Source: Acorus gramineus (Eukaryota > Streptophyta > Magnoliopsida > Acorales > Acoraceae). Taken from it: a DNA stretch of 64,000 nucleotides. A program made the translations under genes and the position numbers. Shown here one piece after another: positions 12,259 to 22,525 of the stretch. The notes beneath the pieces were generated by a model that was not told the DNA's origin, did no database searches, and was given only the letters and a program-made list of their open reading frames with translations. The DNA lies in contig CM060849.1 in NCBI GenBank assembly GCA_030737835.1, positions 26,098,311-26,162,310 of the forward strand, in the 5' to 3' direction. The stretch's first letter is position 1. Each line of letters begins with the position of its first letter.

Positions 12259-12910
12259 ATAGACCGTTGCCTTTCTTAATTAAATCTCAATCTCTCAGCC
12301 TTCCCCGACTTTCATCACCACCGGCGGCGTCACCTTCCTATCTCTCTCAGCCCTGCCCGACCACCACTGACGCCACCCTCCTGTCTCTGTCAGCGCTCCC
12401 TTCACCATGGCCAGGTAAGGATTTCAGTTTCATTGTTTTTTTTAAGAGCTGTTGATTGTGCGAGTCCAGCCGGACTTAGGGACCCAACTCGGGCGGGTTG
12501 GGTCAGGGGAGTTAACTTTTTAAAAATATAATGAACATCAACTTTACGAAATGGGTAGATTTCTTTTCTACCAAGATTGTTATTGTAGATTGTTTTGATT
12601 TTGCTTGGGGATTGTTACTGTAGGTTGTTTTGATGTTACTTGGAGATTGTTATTGTAGGTGGTTTTTATTTTACTTTTTTTTTTAGTATCTGATTGTCTA
12701 TGGATGTTTTTTAATCTGTAGAGTTTTGATTTCCTTTGAAGTCAAATTGGGTAAAAATGTGAATGTTTTATACATATTAGGTCCTCGATGGTGCTAAATG
12801 CTATAAAGTTATTTGATTTTTTAGTATTATATCCATTTCTTGGTCTGGAATATGTGTGGAGCTCTACATGAATATAGAATTTAGTGATTTTTTTTCTAAA
12901 TTTTAATTTT

Positions 12911-13276
12911 TTAGGATACCAACCTAATGTAGAATTTATGTTGATTTATTTTGGTTATCAACCCAACCCAAAAGAACACCAACCTCTCCATAGACGGTTC
13001 CTTGCCTGCGCGGGTCTTCAATTCCCCAGCTTTCTCTTTAGCCACGCCTCCTTTCGCTCCTCCCGCCTTCTTGCTCACGTGCTCGTACACTCCGGTCCTC
13101 ATACCGGTCCCAACCACAGCATCTTTCGCTTCCACCCCCTTCTGTGCTACGCAGTCCTTCCCCATTCCCGCCACCTCTGCAATTGTGCGTCCATCGCTCA
13201 CTGCCCCCTCCTTCGCCATCTGAAGACCCTGCTGTGCCTTCTCCGCGGCAATATCTGACACGCCAGAAATGCACAT
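12911..13276 (-). pseudogene. LEA-like gene fragment in left arm
   Basis: The minus strand reads about 100 Ala/Lys/Gly-rich residues, including IAAEKAQQGLQMAKEGAV, EAKDAVVGTGMRTGVYEHVS and KKAGGAKGGVAKEKAGELK. These repeated A-K-D/E-rich segments resemble group-3 LEA (LEA_4, ECP63/SBP65-like) seed proteins, which are hydrophilic desiccation protectants. The frame is open here, but upstream it breaks where the A-run near 13276-13282 is one base shorter than in the other arm. The 3' end runs into unrelated AT-rich DNA. It is probably a captured fragment without independent function. Confidence 0.5.
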
Positions 13277-13743
13277 TTTTTCACTACCATCCCCTCCGAT
13301 GCATAACCCACAGTGGTCACCGCGGTGTCCTTCGCCACGTCAACTCCCTACTGACAAAATTATTATGTCATGCAACAAGCATAAGGTTCATGGTTGTTCT
13401 TTCAATTGAAAAAACATGGTAGCTTTGCCTTAAACACTGTTAACATATTGTCCTCAATCAATCATCACTGGATATCTCGTGCAGTCATCATCACTACTGT
13501 ATATGTTAATGTTTTACATAGATTATGTCAGAGATAGTGGTTGGTTAATAATTAATTAGTTGGTCACAATTGTAAAATCTGTGTAGGTTTATAACCCAGC
13601 CCAACCAACCTTATCAGCCGCCAGACTGCATAATTCATTTCAATTATAGCATTAGATATGGTTTAATGAAGCATATGGAGTAATACAATATTAATTAAAA
13701 GAAATTTGGAATTCATTTCTTTTAATTAATTTTTTTTTTCCAG

Positions 13744-13836
13744 GCTGGTGCGGTGGACTCCGCCTGCTCCTCATGACGTGAAATGTAATGTGGATGCCTC
13801 ATTCAGAGAGTGGGAAGACTTCGACAACGAGGGAGA
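13744..13836 (+). pseudogene. N-terminal piece of a reverse-transcriptase-type RNase H domain
   Basis: After a pyrimidine tract ending in CAG, the + strand reads LVRWTPPAPHDVKCNVDASF. This is the usual opening of plant RVT_3 RNase H domains (W.PP..G.VKCN.DA.F) and includes the first catalytic Asp. After about 31 codons the similarity ends at GEV, followed by repeat DNA. The matching C-terminal part lies on the + strand in the other arm, from about 14600. The mirror copy is at about 15314-15403 on the - strand. Confidence 0.6.
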
Positions 13837-14183
13837 AGTACTAAAAAAAATAAAATCAAAACAACCTATAAATAACAATCTCTAAGCAAAATCAAAACAA
13901 CCTACAATAGCAATCCCCAAACAAATTCAAAACAACCTACAATAACAATCTTAGTAGAAAAGAGTTCTACCGATTCGTAAAAGTTGATGTTCATTATATT
14001 TTTAAAAAAGTCGTCACTCCAGTGACACTGTACTGCTCTCCGTGTACTATGATCCCTCTTGACCTCATTGTGTCCTTCAACGATCCCTCCTCGGAACTCG
14101 AACATGAGAATCTGAAAGCAAACAACCGGTTAGTTAGCTATCACCTCTCTTCTCGAAAAACACCCATTTTCAAAAAAAAAAAA

Positions 14184-14556
14184 TCATAGAAGACCTGAAA
14201 TATCATCTAGTGCATGTCGCAAAACTCCAGGTGGATAATTTTCGGACCACATACTCCAGCCTTTCACATCGACCGCAACACTTGCCAAATGATCTGTCAC
14301 AGAATTTGCTTCACGAAACACAAGCCGAACAGCCCACCAATCAAACAACGTATGATCGTGAAGAAGCCGACGACTTGTCTCGATTATTTGCCTCACCAGC
14401 ATCGGTACCCTGCAATTACCATAGATATAATCAACTACAGTCATACAGTCAGTTTCAAATATTACACGATGTTGGTTTAATGAAATCATGTAGTATATAG
14501 AACGTAGTAAAGCAGCACATTCTGCGTGAATGCTATTTTCTAACCATACTCCCCTG
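14184..14556 (-). pseudogene. C-terminal piece of RNase H domain, left-arm copy
   Basis: The minus strand reads an AEC...ALLRSIYYMISLNQHRV-type sequence with FETDC and FREANSVTDHLASVAVD, ending near DDISGLL. This fits the second half of an RVT_3-type RNase H domain, with the Glu, Asp and final Asp positions present. It is the inverted twin of the + strand copy at 14600-15020. No reverse transcriptase is attached, so it is a fragment of a LINE or of a domesticated RNase H gene. Confidence 0.6.
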
Positions 14557-14595
14557 ATTTCTAACCATACTCCCTTGATTTCTAACCATACTTCA
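14535..14595 (+). repeat. 21-bp tandem repeat at the palindrome centre
   Basis: The unit TTTCTAACCATACTCCCYTGA occurs about 2.7 times in tandem (from about 14537). The arms meet here, and the non-palindromic spacer is only 14557-14593 (37 bases). The central unit pairs with 14594-14612. Confidence 0.8.
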
Positions 14596-14599
14596 GGAG

Positions 14600-15020
14600 A
14601 GTATGGTTAGAAAATAGCATTCACGCAGAATGTACTGCTTTACTACGTTCTATATACTACATGATTTCATTAAACCAACATCGTGTAATATTTGAAACTG
14701 ACTGTATAACTGTAGTTGATTATATCTATGGTAATTGCAGGGTACTGATGCTGGTGAGGCAAATAATCGAAACAAGTCGCCGGCTTTTTCACGATCATAC
14801 GTTGTTTGATTGGTGGGCTGTTCGGCTTGTGTTTCGTGAATCAAATTCTGTGGCAGATCATTTGACAAGTGTTGCGGTCGATGTGAAAGGCTGGAGTATG
14901 TGGTCCGAAAATTATCCACCTGGAGTTTTGCGGCGTGCACTAGATGATATTTCAGGTCTTCTATGTTTTTTTTTTTTTGAAAATGGGTGTTTTTCGGGAA
15001 GAGAGGTGATAGCTAACTAA
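14600..15020 (+). pseudogene. C-terminal piece of RNase H domain, right-arm copy
   Basis: The + strand reads VWLENSIHAECTALLRSIYY, then MISLNQHRVIFETDC, a long middle, and LVFRESNSVADHLTSVAVD. It lies downstream of, and in the same direction as, the N-terminal piece at 13744-13836. The two would make one RVT_3-like domain if the inverted 13837-14593 segment were removed. A T-run and a splice-like CAG (15038) follow. Confidence 0.6.
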
Positions 15021-15805
15021 CCGGTTGTTTGCTTTCAGATTCTCATGTTCAAGTTCCGAGGAGGGATCGTTGAAGGACACAATGAGGTCAAGAGGGATCA
15101 TAGTACACGGAGAGCAGTACAGTGTCACTGGAGTGACGACTTTTTTAAAAATATAATGAACATCAACTTTTACGAATCGGTAGAACTCTTTTCTACTAAG
15201 ATTGTTATTGTAGGTTGTTTTGATTTTGCTTGGGGATTGTTATTGTAGGTTGTTTTGCTTGGAGATTGTTATTTGTAGGTTGTTTTGATTTTATTTTTTT
15301 TAGTACTTCTCCCTCGTTGTCGAAGTCTTCCCACTCTCTGAATGAGGCATCCACATTACATTTCACGTCATGAGGAGCAGGCGGAGTCCACCGCACCAGC
15401 CTGGAAAAAAAAAATTAATTAAAAGAAATGAATTCCAAATTTCTTTTAATTAATATTGTATTACTCCATATGCTTCATTAAACCATATCTAATGCTATAA
15501 TTGAAATGAATTATGCAGTCTGGCGGCTGATAAGGTTGGTTGGGCTGGGTTATAAACCTACACAGATTTTACAATTGTGACCAACTAATTAATTATTAAA
15601 CAACCACTATCTCTGACATAATCTATGTAAAACATTAACATATACAGTAGTGATGATGACTGCACGAGATATCCAGTGATGATTGATTGAGGACAATATG
15701 TTAACAGTGTTTAAGGCAAAGCTACCATGTTTTTTCAATTGAAAGAACAACCATGAACCTTATGCTTGTTGCATGACATAATAATTTTGTCAGTAGGGGG
15801 TTGAC

Positions 15806-16241
15806 GTGGCGAAGGACACCGCGGTGACCACTGTGGGTTATGCGTCGGAGGGGATGGTAGTGAAAAAAATGTGCATTTCTGGCGTGACAGATATTGCCGC
15901 GGAGAAGGCACAGCAGGGTCTTCAGATGGCGAAGGAGGGGGCAGTGAGCGATGGACGCACAATTGCAGAGGTGGCGGGAATGGGGAAGGGTGAAGGACTG
16001 CGTAGCACAGAAGGCGGTGGAAGCGAAAGATGCTGTGGTTGGGACCGGTATGAGGACCGGAGTGTACGAGTACGTGAGCAAGAAGGCGGGAGGAGCGAAA
16101 GGAGGCGTGGCTAAAGAGCAAGCTGGGGAATTGAAGACCCGCACAGGCAAGGAACCGTCTATGGAGAGGTTGGTGTTCTTTTGGGTTGGGTTGATAACCA
16201 AAATGAATCAACATAAATTCTACATTAGGTTAGTATCCTAA
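15806..16241 (+). pseudogene. LEA-like gene fragment in right arm, frameshifted
   Basis: The upstream part reads MAKDTAVTTVGYASEGMVVK, then CISGVTDIAAEKAQQGLQMA, in one frame. Seven extra bases near 15988 then shift it, and EAKDAVVGTGMRTGVYEYVS continues in another frame. It is the twin of the left-arm fragment, but the break is at a different place: each arm keeps open the part that is broken in the other. Confidence 0.5.
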
Positions 16242-16892
16242 AAAATTAAAATTTAGAAAAAAAATCACTAAATTCTATATTCATGTAGAGCTCCACACAT
16301 ATTCCAGACCAAGAAATGGATATAATACTAAAAAATCAAATAACTTTAAAGCATTTAGCACCATCGAGGACCTAATATGTATAAAACATTCACATTTTTA
16401 CCCAATTTGACATCAAAGGAAATCAAAACTCTACAGATTAAAAAACATCCACAGACAATCAGATACTAAAAAAAAAAAGTAAAATAAAAACCACCTACAA
16501 TAACAATCTCCAAGTAAAATCAAAACAACCTACAGTAACAATCCCCAAGCAAAATCAAAACAATCTACAATAACAATCTTGGTAGAAAAGAAATCTACCC
16601 ATTTCGTAAAGTTGATGTTCATTATATTTTTAAAAAAGTTCACTCCCCTGACCCAACCCGCCCGAGTTGGGTCCCTAAGTCCGGCTGGACTCGCACAATC
16701 AACAGCTCTTAAAAAAAACAATGAAACTGAAATCCTTACCTGGCCATGGTGAAGGGAGCGCTGACAGAGACAGGAGGGTGGCGTCAGTGGTGGTCGGGCA
16801 GGGCTGAGAGAGATAGGAAGGTGACGCCGCCGGTGGTGATGAAAGTCGGGGAAGGCTGAGAGATTGAGATTTAATTAAGAAAGGCAACGGTC

Positions 16893-17249
16893 GAATTTTT
16901 TAAATTTTTTAAAAAGGTCAAATTAATTAATTAAATTACATAAATTACAATCGATCAGCCGAGTCGACCAGAGTATTGCATAAAGGTTTTTTTATTTTTA
17001 AATCCTCAAAATATATATGATTGAGTGATCGATCTCTCATTTTAAACCCTGGGAGGGACTAAAAAAAATTAAATAATTTACTGATAGGTCCCTTCCAAGG
17101 ACTAATAAGAAACATAATACAAAGAAGTGATTTAAAAGATATGTCCCATTTTAGTCCCTGGGAGGGACTAAAAAGAAAACCAAACAATTTAGTGATAGTC
17201 CCTCCCAGGGACTAATAAGAAATATAAAGTGAGGGATCGATTACACGGA
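16893..17249. repeat. Right flank of palindrome with 'gggactaa' MITE-like repeat, copy 2
   Basis: From about 16985 to 17255 the phrases 'agggactaaaa', 'agggactaataagaaa' and 'gagggatcgatt' repeat. A palindrome TAGTCCCTGGGAGGGACTA is centred near 17161. The same family occurs at 3785-4060. No gene is present. Confidence 0.5.
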
Positions 17250-17666
17250 CTAAAAAAAAAAAAACCCTAAAAAAATTCCTACCGTTCCGAATCCTCCAGC
17301 GGCGGCGGTGCATGGCGGCGTCACACGTCGGATTCGGGGGAGAATGAGAGAGAGAGAGAGAGAGGCAAGAGAGGGAGGAGACGGGGTCGGTTTCGGGCGT
17401 CCGGGGAATGAGAGAGGGGAGAAATGGAGAACGAGAGAGACAGAGAGGAAGGTCGGGTTGGGAATTGAAGTTAGGGTTTTGTTACTTTTGTTTGTTTTGT
17501 TTGAGGCAAACACTCGTGGGTGAGAACTTGAAGGACTGGAGGTCGTAGTGGCTAAGATGGGGGTCGAGGAGGAGGAGGAGCGGACGGTGGCGGTGGTGAG
17601 GCTTCGGGAGGAAGAGGTGTAGAGCTTTGTGGGTTTGATGAGGGAGGTGGTCATCGTGGCTGCCAT
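17250..17666 (-). pseudogene. Possible first exon of a truncated gene, Ser/Thr-rich N-terminus
   Basis: The minus strand from ATG at 17664-17666 reads MAATMTTSLIKPTKLYTSSS, followed by a Ser/Thr/Arg-rich, acid-poor stretch that looks like a plastid transit peptide. It then becomes low-complexity and ends near a GGTAGG donor-like site at about 17280. Only repeats and the palindrome lie downstream, so the rest of the gene is missing. (GA)n tracts at 17343-17364 and 17713-17738 flank it. I do not recognise the protein. It could also be a chance open frame in GC-rich DNA. Confidence 0.3.
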
Positions 17667-19889
17667 GGCTGATGGTTTTTTTTTTGGGTTTAAAGGGATT
17701 GATTGTCGGGTGGGGGAGGGAGAGAGAGAGAGAGAGAGAGGGAGAGCGAGATCCAGAGAGGAGTCTAGGGTTTTCTTTGCGGCGGCTTGGGTAGTTTTTA
17801 GGGTTTGTTTGATGCAAACGCTCGTGGGTTTGGCACTTTGGTTGGGCCACTGATTTTTAGTGGGTTCGGACATTGGGTACCGGGTATAATGGACTGGGCC
17901 TGAGTTAATGATTTACTGGATTTGGTAACTTTGGTTGGAGTCCTGTTACATAGTAGTTTTTTTTTTTAATTACTCAATTATAATATAGATAGATAATTAA
18001 CGAAACATATACTCACACTAATGAGATACGTGTTTTGTTAAAATAAAAAAAAATTACATTTTCTATAAATATACCCATACAAAAAATTAGTTTTGCTGCA
18101 TTTCATTTTTTTGAAATTTGGAAAAGCTTGCCCAACAGTCACTTTCCCAAATACTATATCTTTTTATAAATTAATAACGGACACTTCATCAATGGTGATA
18201 ACTGAAATTCAAGCCGACCCGAGCCCAGGCTCAACCCGAACCTGCGGGTTGAGGTCGGGTTCGGGTTAAGCTCTGTGTATCGGGGTTGGGTTTGGACAGA
18301 CCTTCAACCCGATCCAACCCCCCGAGGCGCCCCTGCCGATGTGCACCGGGTGCGTGATCATTTGTCTGAACCACCTAGAACACCTACATGCACCAATTGT
18401 TTGATTATTGTCTGAGCCATCTACAAGCCCTTCTATGCGCTCTCTAACCACCTTTGCAATATTTTACCGTGAATTATGGTTGTTCGTGACAAGTGCATTT
18501 TCTTTTCCTTTACTATATTGTTATCTTGCTGGTCTACTTTCTTATGTGATGCCAATGCATATGTGGTGTTGAATATTAATTTGAGCTTAATTTTGGTATG
18601 TAAAATCACCTTCTTTAAAATTCCTTTTAATAAAGAACATTTCGTCTTTAAATATCTCTCCACTGTTGTGATTCAACATAATGCTACACTGGTTGCTGGT
18701 CTTTAGGTGCCTGATCCTCGTGAGCTCTGTCTTTTCTTTTGTTTTTAACTATGGTTTTAGTTGCTTTGTGATCTACTACTATCTGTCATCTGTTAATTCA
18801 GACTGTGGAGAGCATTGAAATCATATCGTCAGTTGGGTTCATTAGATCCATTTTTGTTAAGAACCCTATGCAAATTAATTGTTATGTTTTGATGAACTGC
18901 TAAACCATATCCACCATGAGGAACCATAACAAGTAAATTGTTGTGTTGCCAAAAGTAATTACATCAATTATGATTTGTCCTTCAATGTTGTGCAATTTGT
19001 TTTTTGTTTTGTTTTTTTTTTTTATGATATCAGTGTTGTGCAATTTGTTAACAAAATGCTATAATATAAGCAATCTTTGGTCTCAATTCATCAACAACCA
19101 TTTTATTTCAAGCCTACCGTTTTCTTAAAAAGAAAATGTTATTTACAGTGGAGGATGGTTCAGGTTGTTATCACATTGTGTCAGACCATTATTTTAAGAT
19201 TTATGTAGGCATTGTTGAGACTTGAGATGCTGACTTTGACACCAGACATTTCTTTATCAAAAAATAATAATACAATTGTCATGTTCAAGAGTTTTAGAAA
19301 CCTTTTAAATACCTATAAATGTCTGTTAGCCAGACCCGTGAGGAAAGGGAGTGGGTTAGGAATTTACAGATGCTTGTAAATAGGGGGTGCAGCATATTAA
19401 ATATTATTTGTTGTTAGGTTATGAAGAAGAACACAAATATTTCTAGTTCAGATAGATCCCTTCATTTAAAGAAAAAATAATTAAATCTCCGATTGCTCCT
19501 GTGGATCGATCTGTAAACACGTTTTCGCCTTGTTTTTGTTCGATTTCGTAGTTTTTTAATTCCAAAATAGTGGAATTTTTTATTGTAACACTGTTAAATT
19601 CCTAACATTCTAGGTTGTAAGTCTAGGTGTTGATGTCTATGATTTCCTTAATTATGTAATGGGAAAGAGAATCACTTCACATGACATTAAACTAAATCCA
19701 CCCAATATCCACTTTATTATTATAATAATTTGAGGCAGGTATTGTCACTTGGAATACATGGGGACACTATTTAACATTAAAAAAAATTATGTATCTAGTT
19801 AATAAATAAAAAGTCATGCATGAGTAATAGCCAAAGCAACTTAATTCAATACACTGTTCATGACTCGTTTTATTTTTCATCTTATGCAG
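17667..19889. other. Intergenic DNA, possible 5' part of the next gene
   Basis: Nothing is firmly recognised. A 'cgggttgaggtcgggttcgggtt' repeat lies at about 18240-18270. Upstream exons of the IDN2-like gene, which begins in mid-frame at 19890, may lie here. I could not find zf-XS or XS domain sequence. Confidence 0.4.
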
Positions 19890-22525
19890 TACCCATCTGG
19901 GTATCCTGGAGCCAACACATGGGATCGTCGGCTGGTAAGACCGCCAATCTTTATAGTAACTTTCACACATGAATTATATCCAATGTGATATTGACGTGAC
20001 ATATCTCTAGACCGAGAAGGAGATAGGCTACGTTGTGAAGGAAGTGATGAGCAATCCTGATCTTCCTTTACCGATAGGTTTGAAACTTACGGTGACCGAG
20101 GTAGACCTCACCGAGCTCGACCGCATTGGCATGCACGGTATCCACTGCACCCCACCTCCTCATCACGTGTCTATTCGAATTCTGTGACGAAACATGCATG
20201 CATGCATTAAACCTTTTACATTGATTGGAATTACATAACACAACTTGGTTAAATAAACTCATTATTTGATTTTGGGAATGTGGTCCACTTAGTGTAGGCC
20301 TTGAGACATACTTGTTAGAGATGATTTCATATATTGAGGTAGAACTGCATGTAGGAATGATTTAGTGTATGAGTGTATTGGAGCCCCTTTGGTTATGCAA
20401 TGTGGAAAAGTGGGCTCAATTTTTTTTAACTGTACAGCATGAATTAGACTTCATTTGTGATTGTTTTGAAGTAATCTAGATCTTTCTCTTCATTGATTTC
20501 AACCAAATTTGGCAGATTTAAGAGGGAAAGGCAAACGCATCAACAAACATGTTCATGAAGTTATCTGTAAAAAACAATTTACGGAACTAGAATGCAAAGT
20601 CAAGAGGATGAGGGAAGAGAAAGAGGAGTTGCGTCAGTCGTTCAGAATAGGTTAGTGAATTCTATCAATTCCACTGAATTGTTGATCTATGTTTACCTGT
20701 ATAGTCTGTTCTGGGTTTGAAATACCATATTTGTGTCTTTTATTCTCATTTCTTTCGCTTAAGGCAACCTTAGTTTTATGCCACTGATTTCTTTTTTGAG
20801 ACGTTTAACTGAACATGCTTTGCTTTATTGATTAGTTGTTATTTCGAAGGAACTGATATGATCATTGCTACTATATCATTGGTGGTCACGTTAAGAATCT
20901 GCACTAGTATGCCAATATTTGATCATATTCAATTAAACACTAGAATTCATGTCACGTTCTTATGATTTTGACTGCTTATCCCCTGTAACAAACACGTGAA
21001 TTAGTGAATTGCATTTCTTATCAGTTCTAAACAAAGATCAACAATTCCTAATGCATGGACATCAGGTTGGAAACTTCATAATATTTTTTTGTGTGAGCAG
21101 ATACTTTAAATCTTGCATAAGGCCTTTGGAGTTGTTGATATTCTGCAATGAACTAATAATGATGCCTATCCAAACTCTCATTTTACTTCACATTTTTTCT
21201 GGTTTTTTGTTTGTCCAGAACTGCAGAAAATGCAGCTTAGTTTTGAAGAAAATCAAAATAAAAAACTGGCGGAAGAATGCGAGGTCTGTTAATGTGATCC
21301 AATTATTGAATGTTCCCCTTAAGTATATACTATGATTTGTGTGACATATCGATCTAACTGGAAATAGAACTATAACAGAGAAGAAAAGAAGAATTGAAAG
21401 AGAAATTAGAAGAAATGGAAGACTTAGAAGCAATGAACAACACACTCACCATCAAGGAACGGATGACAAACGACGAGCTACAAGAAGCTCGTAAGGAATT
21501 AGTACAAGTAAGTCTTTTTCTTCAGATTTTCATTAGTGTATTATCTGCTAATGTATTGACTTTTCATTACCTTGTTTTATGCAATTAAAATATGATGGTC
21601 CAGGGTCTGCAAGACATTATGAACTTGAACAGCAGGACATCAATTGGGATCAAAAGAATGGGAGAAATTGACCAAAAGGCCTTCCAAATCGCATGCAATC
21701 AACAATACCCTGAATGTGTGGATTTGAAAGTTGTGGAGTTGTGCTCTAAATGGCAAGAGGAGATACAAAATTCACAATGGCAGCCATACAAGATTGTCAC
21801 TGTAGCTGATATGGCTGAGGTATGAACTATGAATTTTTAGATGTACATCATGTGTTCACTACTTTTCATTACTATGTTTCACATTACATTTACATCAAAG
21901 GTTAGATTTTAAAGGATGCTAATATATGGTGGGTACTCTTGTCATCATACCATAACTGTTTTGGCAGTGGAATAGGTGGGGAATATGCTATAATAGGTGG
22001 AAATAAACTAGTATTGATATTCAAGGTCTGGAATTGTGTCATTCCACCCAATCTATTCAACTGGCATAAGAGAGACTCACGTGTCAAATTATTCTTTTAT
22101 ATTTTATAATTCTTTATCCACATCTTATTTACAGTTTATATTTTCCAACAAGAATAACTAAGAACACTACCAAACAGAAAATGACTTTTATTTTATTTAT
22201 ACTAGAATAATTATCTTTACGAGAATAACTTATGTTGCTACCCAAATAGAGGCTAATGGGAATGTGAATTTGGTGATGTAGGAAGTGATTGATGAGGAGG
22301 ATGAGAAGTTGATCAAACTGAGGGAAGAGCTGGGTTGGGAGGCATTCAAGGCCGTTAAGAAAGCGCTGTTGGAGGTGAATGAAAATAATCCCAGTGGAAG
22401 ATATGTTGTTCCAGAACTCTGGAACTTGGAACTTCAAAGAAGAAAGGAAGGCCACAATGAGAGAGGTGATTCAGTATGTATTTAAGCAGTGGAAGACTTC
22501 GAAGCGCATGAGAGGAAGAAATTGA
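19890..22525 (+). pseudogene. IDN2/FDM-like (XH-domain) gene with a frameshifted C-terminus
   Basis: Exons by splice phase: 19890-19934, 20011-20137, 20516-20650, 21219-21283, 21379-21507, 21604-21819 and 22282-22485. The middle exons encode a charged coiled coil (KRMREEKEELRQSF...EEMEDLEAMNN). The last two encode an XH domain: GIKRMGEIDQKAF, ELCSKWQEEI, EVIDEEDEKL and [15 protein letters not shown]2/FDM proteins bind dsRNA and act in RNA-directed DNA methylation. After ELWN the frame is lost: TGGAACT is duplicated in tandem (22420-22426 and 22427-22433), giving a short wrong tail that stops at 22485. Skipping the extra 7 bases leaves a family-like tail open to 22525. The early exons (YPSGYPGANTWDRRL; TEKEIGYVVKEVM) are not recognisable as zf-XS or XS, and no start codon was placed. 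It may be expressed with an altered tail, or dead. Confidence 0.75.

Larger units (their letters stand above)
12262..14556 (+). repeat. Left arm of a 2.3-kb near-perfect palindrome
   Basis: From GACCGTTGC at 12262 to CCCCTG at 14556 this arm is the reverse complement of 14594-16892, with scattered substitutions and a few small indels. It carries, outermost to centre: a Ser/Pro-rich frame starting MPFLIKSQ (12267) with an ATGGCCAG|GTAAGG junction near 12407; a block related to 11798-12160; a LEA-like frame on the - strand; the start of an RNase H domain on the + strand; short repeats built on 'attgttattgtaggttg'; and the rest of the RNase H domain on the - strand. Multi-gene fragment content suggests transduplication, followed by inversion-duplication. 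Confidence 0.85.
14594..16892 (-). repeat. Right arm of the 2.3-kb palindrome
   Basis: Reverse complement of 12262-14556, from CAGGAGAGTATGG to GCAACGGTC. It differs from the left arm by single-base changes and small indels. Examples are 7 extra bases near 15988 (gggtgaa), one extra A in the run near 15866, and a 6-base difference in the 'aacaacctac' repeats. The outer flanks of the two arms are unrelated, and no clear target-site duplication is seen. Confidence 0.85.
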
